From contig NC_014762.1 of NCBI RefSeq assembly GCF_000183725.1, positions 1,922,001 through 1,986,000 of the forward strand: a stretch of DNA of 64,000 nucleotides, written 5' to 3'. This DNA comes from Sulfuricurvum kujiense DSM 16994. GTDB taxonomy: Bacteria; Campylobacterota; Campylobacteria; Campylobacterales; Sulfurimonadaceae. The notes below the pieces were generated by a model. It was not told the origin of the DNA, did no database searches, and saw nothing but the letters and a program-made list of their open reading frames with translations. Shown one piece after another: positions 9,926 through 18,275 of this stretch (positions are counted from its first letter, which is position 1; every line of letters begins with the position of its first letter). The position numbers and the translations under genes are program-made.

Positions 9926-10462
9926 TTATTTCGCTTTAATGATACTAAGAACCGATACACGGTCAGAATCAGTAAATGTTACGTTTTCAACACGCGGAAG
10001 ATCACGAACCAATACTGAATCACCCAAGTCAAGCGGAGCAACATCGATTGTGATGCTTGTCGGCAAGTTTTCGATCGCCGCTTTTACGCGAAGACGTTTT
10101 TTAGCAACGAACAACATCCCTTTGTTTTTCAAACCGACCGGAGTTCCTACCGCTTTAACCGGAACATGATAGTGAGTCACAACACCTGGTTGTGCAACCA
10201 TTAAATCAACGTGCAACAAATTGCCTGATACCGGATGAGACTCATACCCTTGTACAACAAGGTTCATCTCTTTTCCGTCTACTTTTACTGCAAATGCCAC
10301 GGTTTCTTTATTGCGCACAGTACGGATAAAATCGTTCATTTTGAACGCGGCGTGAACGTTTTCAAGCCCTTTTCCGTAGATGTTGGCGATAAGATAACCA
10401 TCACGGCGGTATGCTTTTGTAGCAGCTTTGCCAATACTCTCTCTTACGATGCCTTCTAACAT
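9926..10462 (-). CDS. rplY: 50S ribosomal protein L25, Ctc type
   Basis: Binds 5S rRNA in the large subunit; the long form has a second beta domain and is linked to general stress response in other bacteria. The reading frame can be extended to a TTG at 10477, but ATG 10462 has AAGGA at 7-base spacing, giving 178 residues starting MLEGIVRESIGKAATKAYR. The N-terminal L25 domain (about 1-90) is followed by the TL5/Ctc C-terminal domain (about 95-178) with HYHVPVKAVGTPVG. Confidence 0.96.
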   Translation of the reverse strand: MLEGIVRESIGKAATKAYRRDGYLIANIYGKGLENVHAAFKMNDFIRTVRNKETVAFAVKVDGKEMNLVVQGYESHPVSGNLLHVDLMVAQPGVVTHYHVPVKAVGTPVGLKNKGMLFVAKKRLRVKAAIENLPTSITIDVAPLDLGDSVLVRDLPRVENVTFTDSDRVSVLSIIKAK

Positions 10463-10491
10463 AATCATGTCCTTCAAATAAAATGAGGCGA

Positions 10492-10497
10492 ATTATA
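10492..10497 (-). promoter_or_regulatory. -10 element for rplY-pth
   Basis: TATAAT on the minus strand, 29 bases upstream of the rplY ATG, in the 68-base gap after pilT. No good -35 hexamer stands 16-18 bases upstream, as is common for Campylobacterota vegetative promoters. It would give rplY and the genes behind it a start of their own. Confidence 0.55.
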
Positions 10498-10530
10498 CTT
10501 AAACATAGCTTATATTATCCTAAACTGCAT

Positions 10531-11727
10531 TTACCCTTTGAGCCCGAAATACTCATCCTCTTTAAATACTTTCGGCCCTTCATCAACCCCGATTTTTGAT
10601 TTATCGATCGTTGCGCCCAAGCCTTCCATTTTCAGCTTCAGATCGGATGCCGACGTTGCATAGGCAAACGCATCCTCTCGGGTAATTTGTCCTGCCAGAT
10701 ACAGATCCAGTATCCCCTGATCAAATGTCTGAGATTTGTAGAGTTCTTTCCCTTCCGCAATCGTATCGGGGATTTCAACGTCACGGTTTTCGGCAATAAG
10801 CTGCTCGATCCGCGCCGTTCGAACCAAAATTTCCAATGCCGCAACCCGTTTCCCGTCCACCGTCGGAATCAAACGCTGGGAAATGACCCCTTTTAATACG
10901 GAAGAGAGTGTCATACGCACCCGATTTTGTTCTGCAGGGGGGAAAACGGAGATAATACGGTTAACCGTCTCTTTCGCATCCAACGTGTGGAGTGTCGAAA
11001 AAACGAGGTGTCCCGTATCCGCCGCATGAAGGGCGATCTCGATCGTCTCCATATCCCGCATCTCCCCGACAAGGATAATATCGGGGTCTTCACGCAGCGC
11101 AGCGCGCAGCGCATTCCCGAAGCTGATGGTATCTTGTCCGACACTGCGTTGATTAATGATACACTTGCGATCTTTATGGACAAATTCGATCGGATCTTCG
11201 ATCGTGATAATATGTTTTCGACGCTTCCAGTTTATCTCGTCGATCAATGCGGCCAAGGTAGTTGACTTACCGCTCCCCGTTACCCCCGTAACCAATACGA
11301 GTCCCCGTTCCATTTCGGAAAACGTATGGACGACCTCGGGAAGCTTGAGTTCATCGATCGATAAAATTTTGACCGGGATCAGACGGAAAACCGCCGATAT
11401 CCCTTCCATTTGAAAAAAGATATTGATACGGAAACGGGTGTTCTCATCAAACGGATAGACCAGATCCAGTTCTTTTTTCTCTACCAATTCCGGGAAACGG
11501 GTACGAAGAAGCTCTTTTGCAAAAATAAGGGCATCTTCTTTGGAAAGTATCTCTCCTGAGAGAGGGACGATATCTCCGTTAATACGGGCACGGACGACAC
11601 TGTTGGCTTTTACGTGCAGGTCGCTTCCCCCCGCTTCTACCATTCGGCGCAGATAACTCCGTACTTTTTTTAATACATCGAAATTAAGCTCGCTGACATT
11701 CACATGGTGTTGAGACGGTTCGCTCAT
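10531..11727 (-). CDS. pilT: type IV pilus retraction ATPase PilT-like
   Basis: GspE/PilT secretion ATPase family; PilT depolymerises pili during twitching. The 398 residues contain Walker A GVTGSGKSTT (about 146-155), an Asp box with IEDPIEFVHKD, Walker B DIILVGEMRD and the His box FSTLHT. The N-terminal start (SDLHVKANSVVRARINGDI) is the PilT/PilU N-domain. No other pilus gene is in the window. It lies 5 bases from tal. PilU-type paralogues are hard to separate by eye, so the retraction role is family inference. Confidence 0.88.
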   Translation of the reverse strand: MSEPSQHHVNVSELNFDVLKKVRSYLRRMVEAGGSDLHVKANSVVRARINGDIVPLSGEILSKEDALIFAKELLRTRFPELVEKKELDLVYPFDENTRFRINIFFQMEGISAVFRLIPVKILSIDELKLPEVVHTFSEMERGLVLVTGVTGSGKSTTLAALIDEINWKRRKHIITIEDPIEFVHKDRKCIINQRSVGQDTISFGNALRAALREDPDIILVGEMRDMETIEIALHAADTGHLVFSTLHTLDAKETVNRIISVFPPAEQNRVRMTLSSVLKGVISQRLIPTVDGKRVAALEILVRTARIEQLIAENRDVEIPDTIAEGKELYKSQTFDQGILDLYLAGQITREDAFAYATSASDLKLKMEGLGATIDKSKIGVDEGPKVFKEDEYFGLKG

Positions 11728-11732
11728 ATTCG

Positions 11733-12710
11733 TTACTCCAATGCGTTTAAAATTTCGCCAAAAGCAACTTTAAATGCTTCCAGACCTTCATCTATTTGTG
11801 TTTTGATAACCTGATCCATATTAACACCGGCATGACGCACAGCCTCGGCATGTTCATCTATAAGCTGTTGCGAAAGAGGAAGTTTGATCACTCTGTCACC
11901 CCCCTTTACAAAGGCGTCAATCGTTCCGATCGGAGCCGTATTGACACTGTTCGGAGCCAAAAGTTCATCGATATAGTACGAAGCGCGATATTCATCCCCT
12001 TTAACCCCCGTACTGGCAAAAAGGACGCGGCATTTCGGAACATTCAGCGCTTCGACCCGATTATAAATATCGGCGGCATTTACGATCCCCATCCATCCGG
12101 TTTTTATCCCTTTTTCACGTAGCGTTTCATCAATCGCTCTGTCAATCCGGCTGACAAAAACACTGATGACTGTATCAACGCTCGCTTTGTGCGATGCACG
12201 TTCAAATGCTTCCGCACATTTCAGCGCCTGTTCGACCGAAAAGATCAACGTGGCATTAACCGGAATCCCCTGAGATGCAAGGGCTTCCATGGCCATGTAT
12301 CCCGCCGTTGTTGCAGGTACTTTGATCATGACGTTAGGACGCTCTATCGTTGCGTGAAGCCGAATCCCTTCCGCAATCGTAGCATTTGCGTCATCACACA
12401 AAAACGGATCGACTTCGATACTCACATATCCGTCATCTCCGGCATCATAGAGCGGGCGTAAAATATCAGCCGCGCTTTGGATATCGTAAATAGCGACCGC
12501 TTCGTATTTTTCTTTGGAAGAAAGATGCGCCAATGATGAGAGTTGCTCTTTATACGCCGGTGAGGTAAGAATGGCATTTTTAAAAATAGCAGGATTGGAG
12601 GTTGCTCCGTTAACGATCCCTTTGGAAATAAGTTCCCTAAACTCATCTTCCAAAAATGTCCGCTCAATAAAATCGGCCCATAGGGCGAAGCGTGCTTCCG
12701 CAATATACAT
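11733..12710 (-). CDS. tal: transaldolase
   Basis: Transfers a dihydroxyacetone unit between sugar phosphates in the non-oxidative pentose phosphate pathway. The Schiff-base lysine is in NVMIKVPATTAGYMA (about 125-139), preceded by SIEVDP. The 325-residue length fits the Campylobacterota-type transaldolase rather than the short TalC/MipB form. The start ATG 12710 has a GGAG site 3 bases upstream. It is the first gene of the minus-strand housekeeping run. Confidence 0.93.
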   Translation of the reverse strand: MYIAEARFALWADFIERTFLEDEFRELISKGIVNGATSNPAIFKNAILTSPAYKEQLSSLAHLSSKEKYEAVAIYDIQSAADILRPLYDAGDDGYVSIEVDPFLCDDANATIAEGIRLHATIERPNVMIKVPATTAGYMAMEALASQGIPVNATLIFSVEQALKCAEAFERASHKASVDTVISVFVSRIDRAIDETLREKGIKTGWMGIVNAADIYNRVEALNVPKCRVLFASTGVKGDEYRASYYIDELLAPNSVNTAPIGTIDAFVKGGDRVIKLPLSQQLIDEHAEAVRHAGVNMDQVIKTQIDEGLEAFKVAFGEILNALE

Positions 12711-12754
12711 ATAAACTCCGAAACATAAATTAGGCCTATTATGCCAAAAAATAA

Positions 12755-14557
12755 TTAAAAATAGAGGTTTGCCCCGAGTTTAACCCTATCCTCTCTGTGC
12801 AGCTGATACGATGCTTCGTAAGAAAATGTCACTGCCGAGGAACGATTCCACTGCCATAGATGAGAGAGAATAATGCGGCTGCGATCCACTCCGTCCAGAT
12901 AAAAAATATGCCCGCTTTCCACATAACTTTTCATCCGATTTCCCCAATTAATCCCCCCTCCGGCACTAAAACCGAGTCCGATATCGGGGTTAAAGCCGAG
13001 TCTCACTTCCGGCTCGCTCAAAAAGTATCCGAACAACTGCTCATTTCCGACTGCCGCTCCAGCCCCTACACGTGTCACAAAACTAAGACGGTCATCTCCG
13101 TACTCTCGATCCCATCCGCTTTTCATCCGCCAGGAAAACGGTTTAAAAAAATGACTCACAGGGGCAATCGAAGCGAGCGATAGAACGGTTAGTTTTTCCA
13201 GACTCACTTTATCTCGATCCAACCCTATCACGGTATCCAAAAATTCTATCTGTGCACCCAAGAGATGCCCCGCATCGTCTTCGCTTAAATCATGAAAAGC
13301 GGGGCGCCATTCGATTAATAAAGGGGAGCGTTTTTCATACCATCCCTGCGTTATCTGAATGCGGGCGGAATGATGCGCCGTATCGGGATTGGATTTATCA
13401 GGGATTGGAAGCGTTTTCCCCTCACCCAATGCGGCACGCTCGGAGAGTAAGGCATGATACCGCTGAGCATAAAGTTCTTTGGATATCTTCCCCTCGATAA
13501 AGTTATATTCGACGAGTTCAGCCGCCGCTTCGAGGGCATAACGGCGGTCTTGCACATCTGTGAGTGTCTGATTCGTATCTATATTGCCCTCACCAAGCGA
13601 TCGAACGGCGTGTATCCCCTGAGGGCTCAACGCCCTTTCATATGCCAACAGTTTTGTCCGCTTGGAAGGGCGGAAATGTTTAGTCGTCACCAATCCCTCT
13701 TCTTCAAAAGCCCGAACCGTTTCGGGAGGGATAACGTGATAGAAAAAATGGTCTCGCAAACGGACGCTCGGACGGGCGATTTCGGCGAGCCACAGCATAT
13801 GGTACGAGCAGTTCTCGTCGAAAAAGTAGTACCACGAATTCATACGCTGCAGTTCCCAGATATGGCGTACCATTGCCATCACCTCATCACGAGTCAGGTT
13901 AAGATCGTACTCCCAGACATCTCGAGATTCGCTGTCACGGTACTCTTTGAGTTTTTCATAGTACGGCAGCATGGAGTAATAGCCGTAATAGCCGCCGAAA
14001 AGCCCCTTATAGGCGAATAACAATCCGTTGGTATCATCCGTATGGGCCGCATAATTGATCGCATACGACATCAGTTTGGACTCCATCGACGAATCGATCC
14101 GTAAAAAAGTGTGTCCGAACATCGAAGCGGGGGAGTTGATATGGGCACTGGGAAAAACAAGGGTGACTTTTTGGGGATCCATTTTTGTCACAAGCGCTTC
14201 GTATTCGCTGCATTCACCCTCGCCAAACGAGATGTTGAGTTCTTTTTCAATCCATGCCCGACGCGCCGGAAAACGGCAAAAAACAGACTCATTGCTGCGA
14301 TTGATATCGTTACTGAAACGGCGGATGGTTGCATCGAGTTCGGAAGAGAGATTTTCTTTTCCCACCGGGGAGAGAAAAAAAGCGGGATCATCCACTTCAC
14401 TGATCTGATGGGGAGTATGCATCAGCAGATGCCAGTATCGTGTCTCGGAGAGTTTTTTGGCATGTGCCTGTGCAATCAGTTCATCGCTCAAGGCAGCATA
14501 CAGCGATAAACTCAATGCACATAATAAAAGAAGGAACGGCAAAAAAAACCTTAACAT
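12755..14557 (-). CDS. exported DUF4105-family protein (Lnb N-terminal periplasmic domain type)
   Basis: The 600-residue protein has a signal peptide (MLRFFLPFLLLLCALSLSLY). The DUF4105 region at about 110-340 shows FPSAHINSPASMFGHTFLRI and FDENCSYHMLWL; these His, Cys and Asn residues are the conserved core of this family and suggest a papain-fold-like hydrolase, which is inference. The C-terminal part (about 380-600) reads as alternating beta strands ending in Tyr-Phe, outer-membrane-barrel-like. No ribosome binding site is visible before ATG 14557, and a hairpin sits directly upstream. Function unknown. Confidence 0.8.
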   Translation of the reverse strand: MLRFFLPFLLLLCALSLSLYAALSDELIAQAHAKKLSETRYWHLLMHTPHQISEVDDPAFFLSPVGKENLSSELDATIRRFSNDINRSNESVFCRFPARRAWIEKELNISFGEGECSEYEALVTKMDPQKVTLVFPSAHINSPASMFGHTFLRIDSSMESKLMSYAINYAAHTDDTNGLLFAYKGLFGGYYGYYSMLPYYEKLKEYRDSESRDVWEYDLNLTRDEVMAMVRHIWELQRMNSWYYFFDENCSYHMLWLAEIARPSVRLRDHFFYHVIPPETVRAFEEEGLVTTKHFRPSKRTKLLAYERALSPQGIHAVRSLGEGNIDTNQTLTDVQDRRYALEAAAELVEYNFIEGKISKELYAQRYHALLSERAALGEGKTLPIPDKSNPDTAHHSARIQITQGWYEKRSPLLIEWRPAFHDLSEDDAGHLLGAQIEFLDTVIGLDRDKVSLEKLTVLSLASIAPVSHFFKPFSWRMKSGWDREYGDDRLSFVTRVGAGAAVGNEQLFGYFLSEPEVRLGFNPDIGLGFSAGGGINWGNRMKSYVESGHIFYLDGVDRSRIILSHLWQWNRSSAVTFSYEASYQLHREDRVKLGANLYF

Positions 14558-14558
14558 A

Positions 14559-14587
14559 TTTCAGAACGCATGTAATACGTTCTGAAA
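14559..14587 (-). promoter_or_regulatory. 10-bp inverted repeat directly before the DUF4105 start
   Basis: TTTCAGAACG at 14559-14568 and CGTTCTGAAA at 14578-14587 are a perfect inverted repeat with a 9-base loop. In the minus-strand transcript the hairpin begins 6 bases after the DUF3015 stop and ends one base before the ATG of the DUF4105 gene. It covers the place where a ribosome binding site should be. There is no T-run directly after it, so it is not a classical terminator. Confidence 0.6.
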
Positions 14588-14593
14588 ATACAC

Positions 14594-15040
14594 TTATCCA
14601 GCGATCGTTGAAACGTTATCAAGAACTGTTGCCATATCCGCTTTTTCACTGGTATAAATAGCGTTATAGTTGGCTTGCAACGCATGAGCAAATTCCGCTT
14701 TATCCTGAACGTTCAAAAGCTCTGCCAACGTTGAAACGCTCTCACCCTGACCGATAGCGATTTCACGAGATAGCTGATCCATATTCGATGCAACAAATTC
14801 CGCCGCACGCTCGTTCATCACAAATCTCGCTTTTCTGCATCCTGACGTCCCTGAGGTAACACCGAATGTTTGGTTCCCCAATGTACCGTTTGTCGTCGCC
14901 TGAAGTGCCAACATAACGGCAGAACTGTCATCATGGATGATTTGAGAACCGAGTCCGCATCCGGTTTGGTTGTTAACGGTTGCAAAACCTGCTGTACTTA
15001 ACGCCGCGAGTGCCGCAATACTGATCAATACTTTTTTCAT
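14594..15040 (-). CDS. exported DUF3015-family protein
   Basis: A 148-residue protein from ATG 15040, chosen for its AAGGGG site; the frame stays open to 15061. The signal peptide is MKKVLISIAALAALSTAGFA, and the mature part has NQTGCGLGSQIIHD, SGTSGCRK and FVASNMDQLSREIA, the pattern of the small periplasmic DUF3015 proteins. Two Cys about 45 residues apart could form a disulfide. It is read toward the DUF4105 gene 36 bases away. Function unknown. Confidence 0.85.
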   Translation of the reverse strand: MKKVLISIAALAALSTAGFATVNNQTGCGLGSQIIHDDSSAVMLALQATTNGTLGNQTFGVTSGTSGCRKARFVMNERAAEFVASNMDQLSREIAIGQGESVSTLAELLNVQDKAEFAHALQANYNAIYTSEKADMATVLDNVSTIAG

Positions 15041-15111
15041 TGAAACCCCTTTTCTATACAATAAGAATTAACAAAGAGTATAGGAGAATGAACCTTAAAA
15101 ATTTATCTCTT

Positions 15112-15774
15112 TCACTGTTTTTCTCCGGTTTTTTGCTCAGATGCCAAACGAAGCCGCTCTAAAAAAGCCGCCCTTGATATCTCTTTGGCCCCTAAACTTT
15201 TCAAATGGGCGGTAGGAACCTGACAATCGATAAAATCGTATCCCCATTCACGTAATTGTTCTATCCAAACAGCCAATGCCGCTTTAGATGCATCGGAGAC
15301 TTTGGCAAACATCGATTCCCCGCAAAATACCTTTCCGACACTCACACCGTACAATCCGCCGACAAGTATGCCGTTTTGATACGCTTCTATACTGTGCGCA
15401 TGTCCGAGTGCATGAAGCGTTTCATACGCTTCGATCATCTCCGGCACGATCCAGCTCCCTTTCTGTCCCGGACGGGGCGCCGCAGAACATTCACGGATCA
15501 CCTCGGCAAAAGCGGTATTGAAACGGATCTCGAATTGAGGGATTTTTTTGCGTAAGGATCGGCTGAGCTTAAATTCATCCAATTCCAATATCAACCTCGG
15601 GTCAGGCGACCACCAGAGAATGGGATCATTGGCACTGTACCAGGGAAATATCCCGTAACGATAGGCCAGCATAAGACGTGATGGTGAAAGATCGCCGCCG
15701 TACGCGACGATCCCCTCATCAGAAGCATCAGACGGATTGGGAAAAGAAAGATGATGGGTAAGTTTTGGAATCAT
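15112..15774 (-). CDS. aat: leucyl/phenylalanyl-tRNA--protein transferase
   Basis: Adds Leu or Phe to proteins with N-terminal Lys or Arg, turning them into ClpS/ClpAP substrates. Recognisable stretches in the 220 residues: AYRYGIFPWYSANDPILWWS, SPDPRLIL, GLYGVSVGKVFCGESMF, and the end DFIDCQVPTAHLKSLGAKEI. It overlaps the clpA stop by 4 bases, so it is co-translated with the protease chaperone that uses its products. Confidence 0.95.
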   Translation of the reverse strand: MIPKLTHHLSFPNPSDASDEGIVAYGGDLSPSRLMLAYRYGIFPWYSANDPILWWSPDPRLILELDEFKLSRSLRKKIPQFEIRFNTAFAEVIRECSAAPRPGQKGSWIVPEMIEAYETLHALGHAHSIEAYQNGILVGGLYGVSVGKVFCGESMFAKVSDASKAALAVWIEQLREWGYDFIDCQVPTAHLKSLGAKEISRAAFLERLRLASEQKTGEKQ

Positions 15775-17951
15775 ACCGCATAGTCAAAAATCAGCTTATC
15801 GGTATAATCAACCGATACTTTACCGCCCTGTACCAAACGCCCGAACAGCATCTCATCCACCAGCGGATCTTTGATCTTATCGGAAATCACTCTACCCAGA
15901 GGCCGTGCACCCATCGCTTTGTCGTATCCGATTTTCGCCACATACCCTTTGGCTTTATCGGTGAGGCTGACCGTCACTTTTTTCGCTTTCAGCTGAACGT
16001 TAAGTTCACGGATAAATTTATCGACAATCCCCTCAACCACACTCATCGGCAATGCTCCAAATTCAATCACCCCGTCAAGCCGGTTGCGAAATTCTGGGGT
16101 AAAAAACGATTTGAGCGCTTCATGCCTTGAAATTGAGCTGTCCGCATTGAATCCCATGACCGTCCGCTCACTGGCTCCGATGTTCGACGTCATAATCAGC
16201 ACGACGTTGGCGAAATTAGCTTTGAAACCCGTATTATCGGTTAACGTCGCACTGTCCATAACCTGTAACAGCACATTGATCAAATCGGGGTGGGCTTTTT
16301 CAATCTCATCGAGCAATAGCACCATATACGGGTGTTTTCGAACCGTTTCGACCAAAAGTCCCCCCTGCTCAAATCCGACGTATCCCGGAGGCGCTCCGAT
16401 AAGACGGCTGAGGGCATGTTTTTCCATATATTCGGACATATCGAACCGCTCAAAATAAATCCCCAATTCACTCGCCAGCGATTTGGCCAATTCGGTTTTT
16501 CCCACCCCGGTCGGACCGGAAAATAAAAACGAGGCAATAGGTTTTTGTGCAGCGCTCAATCCGGCGTAAGAGCGTTTGATCGCTTTAACTACCTGAGCGA
16601 CCGCCTGATCCTGCCCAATCACAAGAGTTTTAAGATCCGTTTCGAGGGAAGAGAGTTTCTCACGGCTATCCACTCCGATTTTTGATGTCGGAATTCCCGT
16701 CATTTTCGTAATAACCGCTTCAATATCATGAGGCGTTACCGTAGAGCGTTTGTGGGTTTTCAGATGAAAGGCTGCACCCGCTTCATCGATCAGATCAATG
16801 GCTACATCGGGTAAAAAACGGTCCGTAATATATTTTTTGGACAGCTCAATGCTCGAACGTAACGCTTTATCGGTATATTTAACGCCATGGTGCTGCTCAT
16901 ACCTGGCCCGAAGTCCCTTGAGGATTAAAAAGCTCTCCTCTTCGCTCGGTTCACCCACCTCGATCCGGGCAAAGCGGCGGCTGAGCGCACGATCTTTTTC
17001 AAATACGCTTCTATATTCGGCGTGAGTCGTCGCTCCCATACATTTAAGTGCGCCCGATGCCAGGGCAGGTTTGAGCTGATTGGAGGCGTCCATGCTACCC
17101 CCTCCTACCGCTCCTGCCCCGACTATCGTATGGATTTCATCTATGAAGAGGATCGCATTGGGATGCTCCGCTGCCTCATCCATCACTGCTTTGAGACGCT
17201 TTTCAAAATCGCCCCGATATTTCGTTCCTGCCAGCATCGCTCCCAAATCGAGGGCAAATATCTCGGCATTTTCCAAGAGTTTAGGGATATCACCGGAGAG
17301 AATACGCAGTGCCAATCCCTCGGCAATTGCTGTTTTTCCGACCCCCGGTTCACCGATTAAAAGCGGGTTGTTTTTCTTGCGGCGGCACAGCGTTTGAATG
17401 GCACGTTCGATTTCATTCACTCGCCCGATCACCGGATCGATTTTCCCTTTTCGGGCTTGTTCTATGAGGTTGATCGCATATTTTTGAAGTGCCCCTTCAC
17501 CGCGTGACTCCTCCTGTGCCGCTTCCAAATCGCGATGAGATATCGCTTCAAGGACATCGACGCGGCTGATCCCGTACTCTTCGAGAAGCATGCAGGCATA
17601 GGTATGGCGTTCTTCATACACTGCAGCGATCAGATCTCCCACATCGGCAGCCTCTTTTTGCGCACTTCGTACATGGTGCATCATTCCGTCAATCATCCGG
17701 GCCAACGCTACGGTTTCAAACGGCTCCTGTTCCACATCATCCGGCAGCGGTTCCATCGTCTGTATCAGATAAGCACCCAATGATTCTCGGATAAGCTCGA
17801 CATCCGCACCGCAGGAGCGGATGATAGCATCTCCGTCAGGTGAATTGAGCAAAGAGAGCATCACATGTTCAATCGTTAAATATTCGTGACGCTGATGTCG
17901 TGCAAACGCAATCGCTTTTTGGAAAATTGCATTGAGTTCTGTACTTACCAT
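15771..17951 (-). CDS. clpA: ATP-dependent Clp protease ATP-binding subunit ClpA
   Basis: AAA+ unfoldase that feeds ClpP. Its 726 residues have the ClpA order: N-terminal double repeat (about 1-140), first AAA module with Walker A GEPGVGKTAIAEGL (about 200-213), no long ClpB-type middle coil, and second module with GPTGVGKTELAKSL (about 480-493) and MTSNIGASE. The ClpP-docking loop region before FTPEFRNRLD reads VMGF, close to the usual IGL/IGF tripeptide. clpS is 2 bases upstream and aat overlaps the end. Confidence 0.96.
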   Translation of the reverse strand: MVSTELNAIFQKAIAFARHQRHEYLTIEHVMLSLLNSPDGDAIIRSCGADVELIRESLGAYLIQTMEPLPDDVEQEPFETVALARMIDGMMHHVRSAQKEAADVGDLIAAVYEERHTYACMLLEEYGISRVDVLEAISHRDLEAAQEESRGEGALQKYAINLIEQARKGKIDPVIGRVNEIERAIQTLCRRKKNNPLLIGEPGVGKTAIAEGLALRILSGDIPKLLENAEIFALDLGAMLAGTKYRGDFEKRLKAVMDEAAEHPNAILFIDEIHTIVGAGAVGGGSMDASNQLKPALASGALKCMGATTHAEYRSVFEKDRALSRRFARIEVGEPSEEESFLILKGLRARYEQHHGVKYTDKALRSSIELSKKYITDRFLPDVAIDLIDEAGAAFHLKTHKRSTVTPHDIEAVITKMTGIPTSKIGVDSREKLSSLETDLKTLVIGQDQAVAQVVKAIKRSYAGLSAAQKPIASFLFSGPTGVGKTELAKSLASELGIYFERFDMSEYMEKHALSRLIGAPPGYVGFEQGGLLVETVRKHPYMVLLLDEIEKAHPDLINVLLQVMDSATLTDNTGFKANFANVVLIMTSNIGASERTVMGFNADSSISRHEALKSFFTPEFRNRLDGVIEFGALPMSVVEGIVDKFIRELNVQLKAKKVTVSLTDKAKGYVAKIGYDKAMGARPLGRVISDKIKDPLVDEMLFGRLVQGGKVSVDYTDKLIFDYAV

Positions 17952-17953
17952 GA

Positions 17954-18253
17954 TTATGCCTCCTCCATTATTGCTTTAAGGGGAAATCCGTTTTCTCGGG
18001 CCAAGATTGAAACTTGATGCACTTTCGTCTCCGCTACTTCATACGGATACACTCCGCATAAGCCGCGACCGTTTTGATGCACTTCGATCATTATTCGATG
18101 GGCATCATGAAAGTTCTTACGAAACAGTTTCATCAATATATCCACTACAAAATCCATTGACGTATAGTCGTCATTAAGTAAAAAAACGTTGTACTGCTTA
18201 GGATGCTCTAGGATATTTTCTAACTGTGTTGAATGCTCATGTTGTGTCGCCAT
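17954..18253 (-). CDS. clpS: ClpS adaptor of the N-degron pathway
   Basis: Small adaptor that binds destabilising N-terminal residues and hands substrates to ClpA. From ATG 18253 it has 99 residues, the family norm; the frame extends to 18334 but that part overlaps the upstream gene and looks non-coding. The core motif NVFLLNDDYTSMDFVVDIL is the ClpS N-degron pocket, followed by HQNGRGLCGVYPYEVAETKV. It is followed at once by clpA. Confidence 0.95.
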   Translation of the reverse strand: MATQHEHSTQLENILEHPKQYNVFLLNDDYTSMDFVVDILMKLFRKNFHDAHRIMIEVHQNGRGLCGVYPYEVAETKVHQVSILARENGFPLKAIMEEA

Positions 18254-18275
18254 AATTGAACTATACCGAATCTTT

